Assembly: GCF_003545885.1 (NCBI RefSeq)
Contig: NZ_QHCT01000004.1
Location: forward strand, 368,589 to 432,588
Reading direction: 5' to 3'
DNA length: 64,000 nt
Origin: Leptospira stimsonii
GTDB taxonomy: Bacteria > Spirochaetota > Leptospiria > Leptospirales > Leptospiraceae
The translations under genes and the position numbers were made by a program. Every line of letters begins with the position of its first letter. Within the stretch, counting starts at the first letter, position 1. Shown here piece after piece: positions 10,051 through 19,804 of this stretch. The notes under the pieces are model-generated. The model worked only from the letters and a program-made list of their open reading frames with translations. It searched no databases and was not told the origin of the DNA.

Positions 10051-10079
10051 TTTATAAGGCTTTTTCCGAAGGAGGTCAA
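10051..10079 (-). promoter_or_regulatory. Sigma70-type promoter of the Hsp20 gene
   Basis: Minus strand: TTGACC at 10079-10074, 17-bp spacer, TATAAA at 10056-10051. The expected start point is near 10044, giving a leader of about 27 nt. The match is close to the housekeeping consensus, so heat control may act by another route. Confidence 0.75.
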
Positions 10080-10268
10080 GGGTGGTTGAGGAAAACGCCA
10101 AAAAACAAAGCCGAACGGTAAATATACAGGGAGTTTTTTCGCAGAGAACAAAAAACGGGAAAGCGCTGGAGTAAAAAGGGAAACTTAAAAAACTGGAATT
10201 CAGTTTACAGAAAATCGCCACTGTGATAATTCTTATCCCTTAAGTCATGAATCGAAAAGAAAAGCAAT

Positions 10269-12227
10269 ATGGGAACGATTGTCGATAATTCGGATCGTCA
10301 GTTTGAATTTATAAAAAACGAGAAAAACGAGATCCAAATCATATTACAGATTTTGGATCTTTTTTCTAAAGTCCTCTCCGGAAAACTTCTTTCGGATCAG
10401 GCTCTTCCCCTTGTCCTAGAGAAAATTTCAGCGATCTCCGATTGGACAAGAGCGGAACTTTGGATGATCGACGACGCTTCCAAAACGTTTTACCTCAAAG
10501 CCGCTTTCGGCGCTGAAACAAAGCCCGAGGAAACCTTTGCCCATGATTCCAAAAGAATTACGGTTCCCGCCTCGGAAGAATTCCTTCTTCGTCTCGTAAA
10601 CGAACAAAAAACAATTTGGAGTAACGATCCGAAGGACGAGGTTCGGTACGAACACATTCTTCGCACTTCCCATCCGGCTCCGAAAACCGTTTTTGGGATT
10701 CCGATTTTATCTCAGAAAAAAAAGTCCGGAGCTTTGATCTTCTATTCCGAACAAGCCAAAAACGCTCAAGACGAAACGTTCATTTCTTGGATCGAGAATG
10801 TCGCTTATCAAATGGGTTCTCTCATTTTCGAAAAAGTGGAAGTTCCGTTTACACAAGGAAACGAGGATCGAATCGGTCAGGTGCTTGAGAATATGCCGGT
10901 GATGTTTTTCTCGGTGGACGAACAATTTAGGATTCTATCTTGGAATCATGAATGTGAGAACGTAACCGGCTATGAGAAAGAGGAAGTCATCGGAAAAGAA
11001 CGTTTTTTTAAGGATCAACTTTTAGGAATTCAAGACTACGGAAATTCCTCCGAATTCTATCATCAAAGCGTCGATTCCGATTTTAAGAATTGGGAATTGG
11101 AAATCAAATCGAAGACCGGAAAAATAAAAACGATCGCGATGTCCAATATATCGACCGAGTTTCCGATCGCAGGTTGGAAACATTGGTTCGTCGGAGTCGA
11201 CGTTACCCTCACCAAAGAAGTCGAAAAAAATCTGAAAAGCTCACTCAAAGAGTTATCGGACTTTCACACCGCTTTGAACGCGGTCTCGATCGTGGCGATT
11301 ACCGACAAACTGGGGAATATCATCTATGTGAATCAGAACTTTTGCAATATCAGCGGTTATTCCAAAAATGAACTCTTAGGGAGAAATCATAGAATCATCA
11401 ATTCAGGTTATCATCCGAAAGAATTTTTTATCGAGTTGTGGAAGACCATTTCGAAGGGAAAGATTTGGAAAGGGGAGATTAAAAATAAATCGAAAGACGG
11501 GAAGTTCTATTGGGTGGATACGACGATTTCGCCTATTTTTGACGAAAACGGCAAACCGCATCAATATCTTGCGATTCGAAACGATATCACCGAAAGAAAG
11601 GAAACCGAAGAAAAAGTGAGATTGACGGAAAACAATCTCAAGACGCTACAGGATCGAATGAGCCCGCATTTTTTATTCAATACATTGAGCATCATTCATT
11701 CCTATTTGCAGACCAATTCGGAACTCGCGGATTCCGCAATTTTGATGCTCGCGGAAAATTATAGATTCCTAATAGACAACGCGCAGAGGGCGTTGATTCC
11801 TTTCGATGTAGAGTGGGAATTTATGGAGAATTATATGAAACTTCTCAAACTCAGATTCTCCGACTTTTTAGATATCGAGGTGGTAAAAAAAGGCGACTTT
11901 AGCAAATGTCAACTCCCGCCTCTCACCTTACAACCGATTGTCGAAAATTCTTACATACACGGAATTCGAAACCAAAAAGGCGGCGGGAAAATTTCGGTCG
12001 AAGCCACGATCGAAGGAAATCGAACTCGAATCCGAATTCGTGACAACGGAAAAGGTATCGAGAATACGGAAAATTTTTATTCAAGAACGTTGAACAATAT
12101 CTCGGAGCGTCTGAAATTTTATCTTTACGAATCGGAAGTAAAAATTGAAAATCACGCCGATGGAGGGACATTGGTAACCGTCGATTTTGACACGCCAAAA
12201 AACGAACAGCTGGGAAAATTAAACTGA
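10269..12227 (+). CDS. LytS-type sensor histidine kinase with GAF and two PAS domains
   Basis: 652 residues, no membrane helix, so cytoplasmic. Domains in order: a GAF-like domain about residues 25-190, PAS about 200-320 (SVDEQFRILSWNHECENVTG), a second PAS with PAC about 325-455, then a His_kinase domain of the LytS/YehU class with RMSPHFLFNTLSIIHSYLQ (phospho-His near residue 466) and a HATPase with IVENSYIHGI and DNGKGI. The kinase would sense a small molecule or redox state and phosphorylate the LytTR regulator whose ATG follows one base after this stop. The two form an obvious operon. The start ATG has only a weak purine-rich upstream sequence. Confidence 0.9.
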   Translation: MGTIVDNSDRQFEFIKNEKNEIQIILQILDLFSKVLSGKLLSDQALPLVLEKISAISDWTRAELWMIDDASKTFYLKAAFGAETKPEETFAHDSKRITVPASEEFLLRLVNEQKTIWSNDPKDEVRYEHILRTSHPAPKTVFGIPILSQKKKSGALIFYSEQAKNAQDETFISWIENVAYQMGSLIFEKVEVPFTQGNEDRIGQVLENMPVMFFSVDEQFRILSWNHECENVTGYEKEEVIGKERFFKDQLLGIQDYGNSSEFYHQSVDSDFKNWELEIKSKTGKIKTIAMSNISTEFPIAGWKHWFVGVDVTLTKEVEKNLKSSLKELSDFHTALNAVSIVAITDKLGNIIYVNQNFCNISGYSKNELLGRNHRIINSGYHPKEFFIELWKTISKGKIWKGEIKNKSKDGKFYWVDTTISPIFDENGKPHQYLAIRNDITERKETEEKVRLTENNLKTLQDRMSPHFLFNTLSIIHSYLQTNSELADSAILMLAENYRFLIDNAQRALIPFDVEWEFMENYMKLLKLRFSDFLDIEVVKKGDFSKCQLPPLTLQPIVENSYIHGIRNQKGGGKISVEATIEGNRTRIRIRDNGKGIENTENFYSRTLNNISERLKFYLYESEVKIENHADGGTLVTVDFDTPKNEQLGKLN

Positions 12228-12228
12228 A

Positions 12229-12963
12229 ATGGCATCTCCGAATAAAGAATGGAAAGCGATCATCGTGGAAGACGAGGCTCCTACCAGAGAGTTGCTCGTA
12301 AACTTCTGTCTCTCTCGACCTGAATTAAAACTTTGTAAAGTAGCAAAAGACGGAGAAGAGGCATTACAATTTCTCCAAGAAGAATCTTTCGACTTAGCCT
12401 TCTTAGATATCAATCTTCCCGTGATATCAGGATTGGAAGTGCTTGAAAAACTGGAAAATCCTCCGTATGTGATCTTTGTCACCGCATTTCGAGATAAGGC
12501 GATCGACGCATTTGAGTTAGGCGCTCTCGATTATCTTTTAAAACCGTTTTCAAAGGATCGATTTTACAAAGCCGTGGATCGAGCCGTGGAGTTTCTTCAA
12601 AACAAGAGAAGCCAAAATTCAGGAAATGCGTTCAACGAACACGGGCTGTTCATCTTGGAAAAGGAAAATTATTTTCTGGTTCCTTACACTGACATCATCT
12701 ACATCGCGTCCCGGGATAATTTCAGCGTGATTCATACGGAAGAAAGGGAATACATCACTTATAAATCCCTAAAGAGCTTGGAGGCAAAACTTCCATCCAA
12801 TCAATTTTTAAGAATTTATAAACAATACATCATCAATCTCCAGAAACTTTCTCATCTCCAGAGTGATACGATGGGGAACTACGTCGTCTACCTTAAGGAC
12901 GAGGACGAAACCCAACTTCCGGTCGGCCGGAAATACATCGCAAAGATCAAAGAACTTCTCTGA
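12229..12963 (+). CDS. LytTR-family response regulator
   Basis: 244 residues. The N-terminal receiver has the acidic pair in IVEDE, phospho-acceptor Asp60 in AFLDINLP, Thr in VTAFRD and Lys in LLKPFSK. A linker of about 20 residues leads to a LytTR DNA-binding domain (about 140-244) with the motifs YIASRDNFSVIHT and FLRIYKQYIINL. LytTR proteins bind paired direct repeats in promoters. It is the cognate partner of the upstream kinase: one base separates the two genes. Targets are not visible here. Confidence 0.92.
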   Translation: MASPNKEWKAIIVEDEAPTRELLVNFCLSRPELKLCKVAKDGEEALQFLQEESFDLAFLDINLPVISGLEVLEKLENPPYVIFVTAFRDKAIDAFELGALDYLLKPFSKDRFYKAVDRAVEFLQNKRSQNSGNAFNEHGLFILEKENYFLVPYTDIIYIASRDNFSVIHTEEREYITYKSLKSLEAKLPSNQFLRIYKQYIINLQKLSHLQSDTMGNYVVYLKDEDETQLPVGRKYIAKIKELL

Positions 12964-13164
12964 ATTTTCCGGAAAGGCCTAGAATTCCTCCAATCCCCGA
13001 TCGGAGCGGTTTTACGCTTCTTTTCGTCTCGGAGATTTTTAGAATTTAACCCTTTCAATCCGCAGAAAACCCCCGCAATCCGTCGTATATCCCTTGGGTC
13101 ATTGACGGCCCCTCCAAACTCCTATATAAACTACTCAGTAAGAATGGAAAGGATTAGGAAGAAT

Positions 13165-13851
13165 ATGAGCGCACTTACAGTATCCAAAGGTGTTTCCGAC
13201 GAGAATCAAGTCCCGAGTAAGAAAAAACGTCTTGAGTTGGTTCCGAAATATGAATTGAGCGATTCCCAAAATACGAAACATTTTGAAAAGAACGCGCTAC
13301 TTTTTTCGGAAGGCGATTCTTCCAACGGTTTCTATATCGTTCGAAAAGGATACGTTCGTTCCTTCCGACATTCCAAGGCAAACGACAAACAGCAAACATT
13401 CAAAATTCATTATCCTGGAAGTTGGGTCGGTTTTCGGGATGCAGTGATGGGCGGAACCTATTTGCACAACGCAATCGCATTAGAAGATACGGAAGTTCAA
13501 TTCGTATCACAATTCGAAATTCAAGAATTGCTACATACAAACCGGGAGTTCAGCGATATGGCTTTCGACAAAATGACTCAGGAATGTGTGGAAGCCGAAA
13601 ACAAAATCTACTCGATGGGGATCCGTCATACGCACGCGAAGTTGTCCGAATTCCTTTTGGAAAGAATGAAGGAGGTCGGAGTCAAAATCGAGCTTCCTTT
13701 TACCAGAGACGTGCTCGCTTCCATCATCGGCGCCACTACGGAAACCTTAGTCAGAGCCCTTTCCGATTTCAAGTGTCGGGGTTGGATTGAAATTGAAAAA
13801 AGAAAAATTCTTATCAAAAACGAAACCGCTTTGATGAGTCTTCTCGACTAG
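13165..13851 (+). CDS. Crp/Fnr-family transcriptional regulator
   Basis: 228 residues from the ATG at 13165, picked because AGGA lies 5 nt upstream; the frame extends to a TTG at 13102 without a convincing ribosome site. Residues about 30-140 form a cyclic-nucleotide-binding-type beta-roll (LLFSEGDSSNGFYIVRKGYVRS). The C-terminus has an HTH_Crp domain with TRDVLASIIGATTETLVRAL as the helix-turn-helix. There is no Fnr-type Cys cluster, so oxygen sensing by an Fe-S cluster is unlikely; the ligand is unknown. It lies 31 bp upstream of a hydrolase-like gene on the same strand and the two may be co-transcribed. Confidence 0.88.
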   Translation: MSALTVSKGVSDENQVPSKKKRLELVPKYELSDSQNTKHFEKNALLFSEGDSSNGFYIVRKGYVRSFRHSKANDKQQTFKIHYPGSWVGFRDAVMGGTYLHNAIALEDTEVQFVSQFEIQELLHTNREFSDMAFDKMTQECVEAENKIYSMGIRHTHAKLSEFLLERMKEVGVKIELPFTRDVLASIIGATTETLVRALSDFKCRGWIEIEKRKILIKNETALMSLLD

Positions 13852-13882
13852 AACCAAAGACCGAACTCAAAAAAGAAATTCA

Positions 13883-14536
13883 ATGGGTAGAAGGCATTTT
13901 AGCAAAACCGTGAGTTTTCCCGTAAATCAAGTGGAGCTCAAAGGAGACATCGTCGTCCCCGAGGGCGCGGATTTGCTCGTCATCAATATACTCGAAGAGG
14001 AACATTCCCGATTTGCGGATCGACTCAAAAAACTTTCCAGCGCGCTCAATGGAAAAAAAATCGCGACCTTCTTTCTCTACGGTCTTTTGACGGATAAGGA
14101 AAGACAAATTTCCATCAACCGATTGGATGAGGAACTTTTGTCAGATCGACTAATCGCTGTTACCCACTGGCTAAAAAATCACAGTCTGACGAAGGATATG
14201 AGATTCGGGTACGTGGGTTTATCGGTTTACGCCGAACGATTTTTTAGAGCCAGTTTGAAGTTAAAAAACCAAATAGAAAGTTTTGTCTTTATTGGAGAAA
14301 TTCCGCCACTCAGCGTCGATTTCTGCGAGGTTCCGATCTTAAACATCATCGGAGCTTTGAATGTAAAGGGGCAGGAATCCGACCAAACGACGTTTAAGAG
14401 AATCGAATCTCCTCAAAAAAAAATAAGTCGTATCGAAGGTTCGCCGAGTCATTTGGAAGATCCACAGAAATGGAATTTGGTGACAAAGGCCGCAACGGAC
14501 TGGTTTTCCGAGCCGACCGCTCGGATGAGCGGATAG
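13883..14536 (+). CDS. Diverged alpha/beta hydrolase (dienelactone hydrolase-like)
   Basis: 217 residues, no signal peptide. The start (VELKGDIVVPEGADLLVINI), the segment around LLSDRLIAVTHWLKNHS and the end SPSHLEDPQKWNLVTKAATDWF resemble small dienelactone-hydrolase-like proteins. The serine of the usual G-x-S-x-G elbow may survive in VGLSVYAE, but the following Gly is replaced. The acid residue is not obvious, because the corresponding strand reads ILNIIGALN. The C-terminal His is kept. Activity may be reduced or altered. It lies 31 bp behind the Crp-like gene. Identification rests on pattern resemblance and is moderate. Confidence 0.55.
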   Translation: MGRRHFSKTVSFPVNQVELKGDIVVPEGADLLVINILEEEHSRFADRLKKLSSALNGKKIATFFLYGLLTDKERQISINRLDEELLSDRLIAVTHWLKNHSLTKDMRFGYVGLSVYAERFFRASLKLKNQIESFVFIGEIPPLSVDFCEVPILNIIGALNVKGQESDQTTFKRIESPQKKISRIEGSPSHLEDPQKWNLVTKAATDWFSEPTARMSG

Positions 14537-14615
14537 AATATTCCGATCACAGTATATTCTTAAAATATTATAATCGATCCAGAGTTTTTATTCCGGAGAA
14601 TATAGGTTCGAAAAA

Positions 14616-14942
14616 TTAGGATCTGATTCCGATCAAGTCGAGTATTAGCAAAAGAAACGGGATCGAAATTCCGATATAGATAAAGATCGCAAAATAAACG
14701 ATTATGGGTTGCTTTCGTATAAATAGAAAAAGAATCCAAAGAGCAACTAACGCAAACATAAACCAAGCGGGAATTTGTAATGCGTACGCATAACCGGCCG
14801 CACCTTCGAAATTGGAAACTTCTCTCCATTCTACAATCGTGGAAGCGATACGGTCCGCGATCGTGCCTGCCGCTAAAAAGCTAGAAACGAAATAAATAAA
14901 TCCGGCCAAGAGACCGACAGATTCTTTCTTACTATCAGTCAT
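14616..14942 (-). CDS. Small membrane protein, unknown function
   Basis: 108 residues with three predicted membrane helices (about residues 12-32, 55-75 and 80-104) and short polar ends. No motif is recognised. The ATG at 14942 follows AAAGGAGAATTCG, a strong ribosome site. It converges with the hydrolase-like gene. Confidence 0.65.
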   Translation of the reverse strand: MTDSKKESVGLLAGFIYFVSSFLAAGTIADRIASTIVEWREVSNFEGAAGYAYALQIPAWFMFALVALWILFLFIRKQPIIVYFAIFIYIGISIPFLLLILDLIGIRS

Positions 14943-15080
14943 AAGATCGAATTCTCCTTTAAAGTTATACTTCGAACGTTCTTAAACTGTATTTTCAAGT
15001 CATTTTCTATAAAATTCTTTGCGGAAACAAAAAAGGGAATTCATGCATTCTTATGAAATTGGAAATGGAAATTAGAAAAG

Positions 15081-15176
15081 ATGAATTTAAGAGAAGTTGC
15101 TCTTTCCTTTCTTATAGATCGGGTGGATACCGCGACGGAATTCCTTTTTGACGAACTGTTCCCCTATGAAGAGTAA
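15081..15176 (+). CDS. Possible 31-residue leader peptide
   Basis: A short frame starting ATG at 15081 encodes MNLREVALSFLIDRVDTATE plus 11 residues. It ends TAA at 15174-15176, overlapping the ATG (15166) of the next gene by 11 bases. The next gene has no ribosome-binding site of its own, so translation could be coupled. The upstream ribosome site is weak (AGAAAAG). Speculative but the overlap is neat. Confidence 0.35.
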   Translation: MNLREVALSFLIDRVDTATEFLFDELFPYEE

Positions 15177-15537
15177 AAAGAACCAAGATCAAACCTATGA
15201 TTTTATCTGCTTTAGCGATTTAGCGTATGAATTCGATATCGCAGAGAAGAAAAAAATCGAAAACAAAATTAGAAGGCGTTTAAAATATTACGGATTAGGA
15301 ATGTTCGACTCCGATCGAGTGGAAATGATCCGAACGTTGAAAAACCAACTTCTTGCGGAATTTCGAGACTACAAAAATTCAAAGTATTATGTAGGGAGTA
15401 GAGGCCGTTATTGTGATTCGAAAGATTTCGACTTTGATTTGTTTCTTCGGGAATACCGAACAAAATTTCCCGGCATTTCTTCCGATGACATGGAGAATAT
15501 CATTCATTTTTCAATTTATTTATATTATCTGAGATAA
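15166..15537 (+). CDS. Hypothetical protein, 123 residues
   Basis: The product is soluble and highly charged: a Lys/Glu-rich helical start (DIAEKKKIENKIRRRLKYYG), then a central helix and a Tyr/Asp-rich end (FDFDLFLREY, IIHFSIYLYYL). The start is the ATG at 15166; an in-frame TTG at 15148 also exists. No Shine-Dalgarno sequence precedes it, but it overlaps a possible upstream short frame. No family is recognised. Confidence 0.55.
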   Translation: MKSKKNQDQTYDFICFSDLAYEFDIAEKKKIENKIRRRLKYYGLGMFDSDRVEMIRTLKNQLLAEFRDYKNSKYYVGSRGRYCDSKDFDFDLFLREYRTKFPGISSDDMENIIHFSIYLYYLR

Positions 15538-15897
15538 GCCCGTACGTTTTTGTGAAACGAAGCAGATTCTACTTTGATCCATTCCTTCGGTTTGAATCGG
15601 AAGTTTTCCAAAGGTAGGAGTTTGTGACTTTGTTTTCATTGGAGAAATTCCAAAACCGGATGGAATTCATTTCCAATGGACCCGGGGAATCTCTCGTCTG
15701 AAAGTAAAGGGAGAATAGTTTGACATAAAATTAACTGGAAAATCAAACTCTCATTTCAGAATATGGAACGTGGGTCTAATAAGAATTTTTGGATTTCGTT
15801 GTCCATTAAGAGATCGAATCGATAAAGCCGATCGTCTAACTGGGAATACAATCCGTCGATTGTTCGCATTTGTCTTGTTAGACTAGGAGAATAGAAT
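15538..15897. other. Intergenic region without recognised gene
   Basis: 360 bp. A TTGACA-like hexamer occurs near 15720 (gtttgacata), possibly part of the promoter for the next gene. No coding pattern seen on either strand. Confidence 0.4.
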
Positions 15898-16284
15898 ATG
15901 CCTACTTCGGAAACTTTGGAACGTTTTATCGCGCTCGTGGAAGAAAACAAACACGACGTAGCCATCGAAGAATTTTATACGGAGAATTCTTCCATGCAGG
16001 AAAATCAATCTGCGCCTCGGATCGGACGAAGGTTGCACGTCGCGAACGAGAAAAAAGTTCTTTCCAGAGTGAAAACTCTGACATCGACGTGTGTTCGTCC
16101 CGTTTTTGTGAACGGTGACAAGGTTGTCATTCGATGGATCTTTCATTTCGAATGGAAGGATGGAACCGCCATGCACATGGAGGAGTTAGCGTATCAGCGC
16201 TGGGAAGGCGAAAGAATCGCTGAGGAAACTTTTTTCTACGATCCGGCACAACGTCTTCCGATTCCCGCGAAAAGTTCCGATTAA
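15898..16284 (+). CDS. NTF2/SnoaL-like protein
   Basis: 128 residues of the NTF2-like cone fold: an N-terminal helix (ETLERFIALVEENKHDVAIE), FYTENSSMQEN, then strands ending with WEGERIAEETFFYDP, the usual last strand of this fold. Such small proteins act as isomerases, hydrolases or ligand carriers, and the substrate cannot be told. The ATG is preceded by AGGAG with good spacing. It is followed 100 bp later by the FecR lipoprotein gene, but separate transcription is likely. Confidence 0.8.
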   Translation: MPTSETLERFIALVEENKHDVAIEEFYTENSSMQENQSAPRIGRRLHVANEKKVLSRVKTLTSTCVRPVFVNGDKVVIRWIFHFEWKDGTAMHMEELAYQRWEGERIAEETFFYDPAQRLPIPAKSSD

Positions 16285-16383
16285 AAGATTCCTCATTCTT
16301 TAAAATAATCGTTTGCCATTTGGAAATCGATCCTTCATCTTTGTGATCGATTCCGATTCCAACTCGGAGATAGTGGAGAACTT

Positions 16384-17082
16384 ATGAAAAAAATAGGGAT
16401 ACTGTCGGCTTTCGTTTGTGTGGGCCTTCTATTCTTTCAGTGTAAGAGCAAGTCTGCGGACCCAACGAAGGGTGTGATCACGTTTGTAAAAGGAACCGTT
16501 TCGATTCAACGCGGGGATCAAAAGATACCTGCTACGGTTTCTCAAGAAATTCAGAACGAAGACGTTGTGATCACCGGGCCGAAATCGGTAGTAACGATTG
16601 TCTTTGGAGAAAATTCTTCGGTGATCGAAATTCAATCGGATTCTCAGTTTCGTTTAAAACAAGAATCGCATGAAAAGATTTTCTTTCAAGATCGAGGAAG
16701 CTCCTGGGTTCTTTCGAACAAGTTGTTAAAGGGCGATAAGCTCAGCGTACATACGCCTACGAGTACGGCCGGGGTTAGGGGAACCAAGTTTTTTACTGCG
16801 GTTCACGAAGACATGACCTTTACCTGTCATTGCGAAGGTCAGATCGAATTAGAAAACGTAGCATCCCATTCCAAAAAAGTGAATGACACCGACTATCTTG
16901 CCGTTACGCGAGGTTCTAAAACGATTTATATTACGCTGAAAGATCTGCAAGAGGCTAAACTTGTTTATTCTCACAATCATAGCGAGATCGAAAATTCTCC
17001 TTTGGGTCCTCAAAGTCAAATGGCGCCGGAACAGGTGAAAGTTTTACTTTCTCTCATTAGAAAAAAATTGGATTCTCCCTGA
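16384..17082 (+). CDS. FecR-domain lipoprotein
   Basis: 232 residues. The signal peptide ends in FFQC, giving a lipidated Cys20. The FecR domain spans about residues 30-170: [20 protein letters not shown], then [20 protein letters not shown] and the hallmark [15 protein letters not shown]. In spirochetes these stand-alone FecR lipoproteins are probably anchored in an outer or periplasmic leaflet and are not linked to sigma factors, since no sigma gene is adjacent. A Cys pair (TCHCEG, about residues 141-143) may form a disulfide. It ends just before a clear terminator. Confidence 0.85.
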   Translation: MKKIGILSAFVCVGLLFFQCKSKSADPTKGVITFVKGTVSIQRGDQKIPATVSQEIQNEDVVITGPKSVVTIVFGENSSVIEIQSDSQFRLKQESHEKIFFQDRGSSWVLSNKLLKGDKLSVHTPTSTAGVRGTKFFTAVHEDMTFTCHCEGQIELENVASHSKKVNDTDYLAVTRGSKTIYITLKDLQEAKLVYSHNHSEIENSPLGPQSQMAPEQVKVLLSLIRKKLDSP

Positions 17083-17105
17083 TACGTTAGAAAATTCTAA
17101 AATAA

Positions 17106-17133
17106 GCCGGAACGAATACTATTCCGGCGTTTT
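17106..17133 (+). terminator. Rho-independent terminator after the FecR lipoprotein
   Basis: GCCGGAA arm, 9-nt loop, TTCCGGC arm, then GTTTT. It lies 24 bp after the stop codon. Confidence 0.7.
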
Positions 17134-17199
17134 CTGCTTCGCTTAACAATTCCTTTCCTTAAAATTCAAAATCGACAAAAGTGGGAAATGATTCGATCT

Positions 17200-18525
17200 T
17201 CATCTCGAACCGAAGAATTTTTGCAGTTCCTTTAATCGGAGATTGCTTTGTTCTAAGTTCTTGTCGATGGAGTCGTTCGAACCCAATCGTATGAGTTCGT
17301 ATAACACCTCGTAGACTTGTTCCCCATCGTAAGAAATCAGAAGTAAATCGGTGCCGGCATTTAAACTGTCCGCACTTGCTTGAACGATTCCACCCGAACG
17401 GTAATAGACTGGAAACATATTGAGATCGTCCGTGATTAAGATCGCCGACTTCGAACCTTCCTTCCTTAAAAAGTCTGTGATAACCGCTTTGGACAAAGAA
17501 ACTGGGTTTTGCGAATCCAATCCCTTCCAAAAAGAATGAGATAACATTACGGCGATAGTTTTTTGTTCTTTCATCGAGTCGATAAAAGGAACGAGATCTT
17601 TGTTTTTCATCTCCGCGGTTGTTCGTCTCACGTTACCGTTAAAAAAATGCGTGTCCTCCGTCACTGTACCGATTCCGGGGAAGTGTTTTAACGTAGGAAG
17701 GATTCGATTTTCGATCATCACTTCGCAATACATTCTTACGAGTTCGGAAACCACTTCTGGATCGTTTGAGATCGCTCTGGTTTGAATTTGACTAAAGAAG
17801 TCGAGAGGATTGGAATTTTTTTCCATGAGGTCGGCCACTGGACTAAAATTAAAATTCACTCCGACGTACCGTAGATCCTTTGCTTTTTCGAAAATTGCCC
17901 TTCGCATTTTCGTTTTCGAATCGGAATCGATTGGAAACATTTTATACAATTCTAATAGAGAAGCGGGGCGTTTGAGAGGAGGGGAAAGTCTCGATACGAT
18001 CCCACCTTCTTGATCGGAGGAAATCAATGCGATCGGAAAGCCGAGATCTTTTCTGATTTTTTGAATCTTTTCGATCTTTCCTTTGAGTGTTTCTACGTTC
18101 ATACCGGAAAGATTATGCGAAGTGAGGAAAAAACCTGCGAAAGGAATTTTAAGGTAATTCTCCAAATCCTCATCGTTACGGTATCCTACGAGGATATGTT
18201 CCGCGAATTTTTTGAGTAGTTTCGGATCGGAATTCAAAACCGCTTTTTTTCTCGTTTGAAAGATGAGTTCCTTGTAGACCGAATTTGCGGCGCCCGCCCA
18301 TACGAATAAAAGGGAAAGAAAGAGAAGGATACGAACGAATCGATCTCGATTCTTTTTGACAAGAGACGAAAAGAAAAGAGTGAACAAGAAGGTCGTGGAA
18401 AAAACGATCCAAAGACTTACGGACCTCACTTTTAAAAGAAGAGGATCTCGAATCAAAAATGTGATGGCGAAAAATCCGACGGAAAGGAGGAAACAGGAAA
18501 AATTCGTGATACGTAGAATGAACAA
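17200..18525 (-). CDS. Membrane-anchored glycoside hydrolase family 3 (NagZ-like)
   Basis: 441 residues. Three hydrophobic segments lie in the first 85 residues, then a GH3 catalytic barrel. Diagnostic motifs: SSDQEGGIVSRL, FSPVADL, the His-Asp loop LKHFPGIGTVTEDTH near residue 280, and ITDDLNMFP with the nucleophile Asp near residue 364. NagZ enzymes remove N-acetylglucosamine from peptidoglycan fragments; here the usual HFPGHGD loop reads HFPGIGT. The membrane anchor suggests action at the periplasmic face. The start is probably the TTG at 18525, with AAGGA 8 nt upstream; no in-frame ATG exists near the N-terminus. Confidence 0.85.
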   Translation of the reverse strand: MFILRITNFSCFLLSVGFFAITFLIRDPLLLKVRSVSLWIVFSTTFLFTLFFSSLVKKNRDRFVRILLFLSLLFVWAGAANSVYKELIFQTRKKAVLNSDPKLLKKFAEHILVGYRNDEDLENYLKIPFAGFFLTSHNLSGMNVETLKGKIEKIQKIRKDLGFPIALISSDQEGGIVSRLSPPLKRPASLLELYKMFPIDSDSKTKMRRAIFEKAKDLRYVGVNFNFSPVADLMEKNSNPLDFFSQIQTRAISNDPEVVSELVRMYCEVMIENRILPTLKHFPGIGTVTEDTHFFNGNVRRTTAEMKNKDLVPFIDSMKEQKTIAVMLSHSFWKGLDSQNPVSLSKAVITDFLRKEGSKSAILITDDLNMFPVYYRSGGIVQASADSLNAGTDLLLISYDGEQVYEVLYELIRLGSNDSIDKNLEQSNLRLKELQKFFGSR

Positions 18526-18947
18526 AATCGATTCCTTTTGTTTTTTTGATATTCTCTCTCGCTAACAAACTTTTTCGACAAAGACATCTTTACAACCTTC
18601 AATTCTTCCTTTTTCTTCGAGTTTTTTTGGGGGATGGTCGCGAGGATTTGGAAAGATCCAGAGGAGCGAGATTCCTCAAGAAGTTTCGTCGGTGATACAA
18701 TGAACTTTCTTTCGAATTCTTATGGAAACGAATCGAATCCGAGATTTCAGATTTTTCCCATCAGCGAAGAATTTCTACTCGTACGTGAGTTCCGAGTGGC
18801 CGCCCTGATGGGTTTGACGTAAGTCCTCTTTTCCGGTTCACCGTTTTTCTCGAAAGAATTTCGAAAAGAGTCAAAATTCTCTTTTCTTCTTTGAATTACC
18901 TTTCTTTGATAGAAAACATTCGATTCCATTTCGAAAAAAAATCAGCG
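18526..18947. other. Intergenic region between divergent cell-wall enzyme genes
   Basis: 422 bp separating the GH3 (minus) and GH25 (plus) genes. Several short open frames exist on both strands but none has a ribosome site or sensible composition. It presumably carries both promoters. Confidence 0.4.
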
Positions 18948-19661
18948 ATGAAACCGAGACTTCTTTTTTCTATCCTATTGATCGTCTGCGCTTTGTTTGG
19001 CGGATACAAAGCGATCGATACCGGAAAAATCTGGTTCGTATATCCTTCCGAGGAAAAATATCCGTTACGCGGAATCGACGTATCACACCACCAAGGTAGG
19101 ATCGATTGGGGCAAGGTTCCGAAAGCTGAAATTTCATTCGTATATATCAAAGCCACTGAGGGAGCGGAATTTCAAGATTCTTCCTTTCGAACGAATTGGA
19201 AAGAGGCAAGAAAATCAGGATTCACGACCGGCGCTTATCATTTTTTTACCCTCTGCAAAACGGGAATTGAACAAGCAGAAAATTTTATAAGGCTGGTTCC
19301 AAATGAATTGGATGCGTTGCCTCCGGTTGTCGATTTGGAATTTACGGGGAATTGTAAAGAACGACCGAATGTGGAGAATGTGAAGAAGGAAATTCAAGAA
19401 TTTTTGCAAAGAATCGATTCCCATTATGAGAGAAAGACAATTTTATATTTAACTTTCGAATTTATAGATCGCTATCTCGGAGAAGAATTTTTCGATCATC
19501 CGATTTGGATCCGAGATATTTACAAACATCCGAATACATTTTCCGATATTTCCTGGGTTTTGTGGCAGTATAAGAATCGAGGTAGAATCCCCGGTATCGA
19601 AGGATATGTGGACCTCAATGTAATGAACGGACGTTTAGAAACTCTATTTTCTAAAAATTGA
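18948..19661 (+). CDS. GH25 lysozyme-type muramidase
   Basis: 237 residues from the ATG at 18948; the frame is open upstream to a TTG at 18891. An N-terminal hydrophobic segment (residues 3-19) anchors or exports it. The GH25 barrel shows RGIDVSHHQGRIDW (Asp44), YIKATEG, PPVVDLEF with the acid pair Asp129/Glu131, and a final WVLWQYKNRG with VDLN. These are the standard active-site elements, so an N-acetylmuramidase cutting the MurNAc-GlcNAc bond of peptidoglycan is expected. With the divergent GH3 gene it forms a small cell-wall turnover locus. Confidence 0.9.
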   Translation: MKPRLLFSILLIVCALFGGYKAIDTGKIWFVYPSEEKYPLRGIDVSHHQGRIDWGKVPKAEISFVYIKATEGAEFQDSSFRTNWKEARKSGFTTGAYHFFTLCKTGIEQAENFIRLVPNELDALPPVVDLEFTGNCKERPNVENVKKEIQEFLQRIDSHYERKTILYLTFEFIDRYLGEEFFDHPIWIRDIYKHPNTFSDISWVLWQYKNRGRIPGIEGYVDLNVMNGRLETLFSKN

Positions 19662-19804
19662 ATGTTCGATACGTATTCTGGAATATTCGTCGAATCGTAA
19701 AAATTCGATTAGAAAAAAGACTCGATTATAAGTTGAAAAACAATGGCGCGGAAGATCATGCAAAAATCATAATAAAAAATAGAACGTTTTTGTTATTGTA
19801 AGTA

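Noticed and set aside
18634..18929. Short frames between the GH3 and GH25 genes
   Set aside because: No ribosome site; both strands open by chance.
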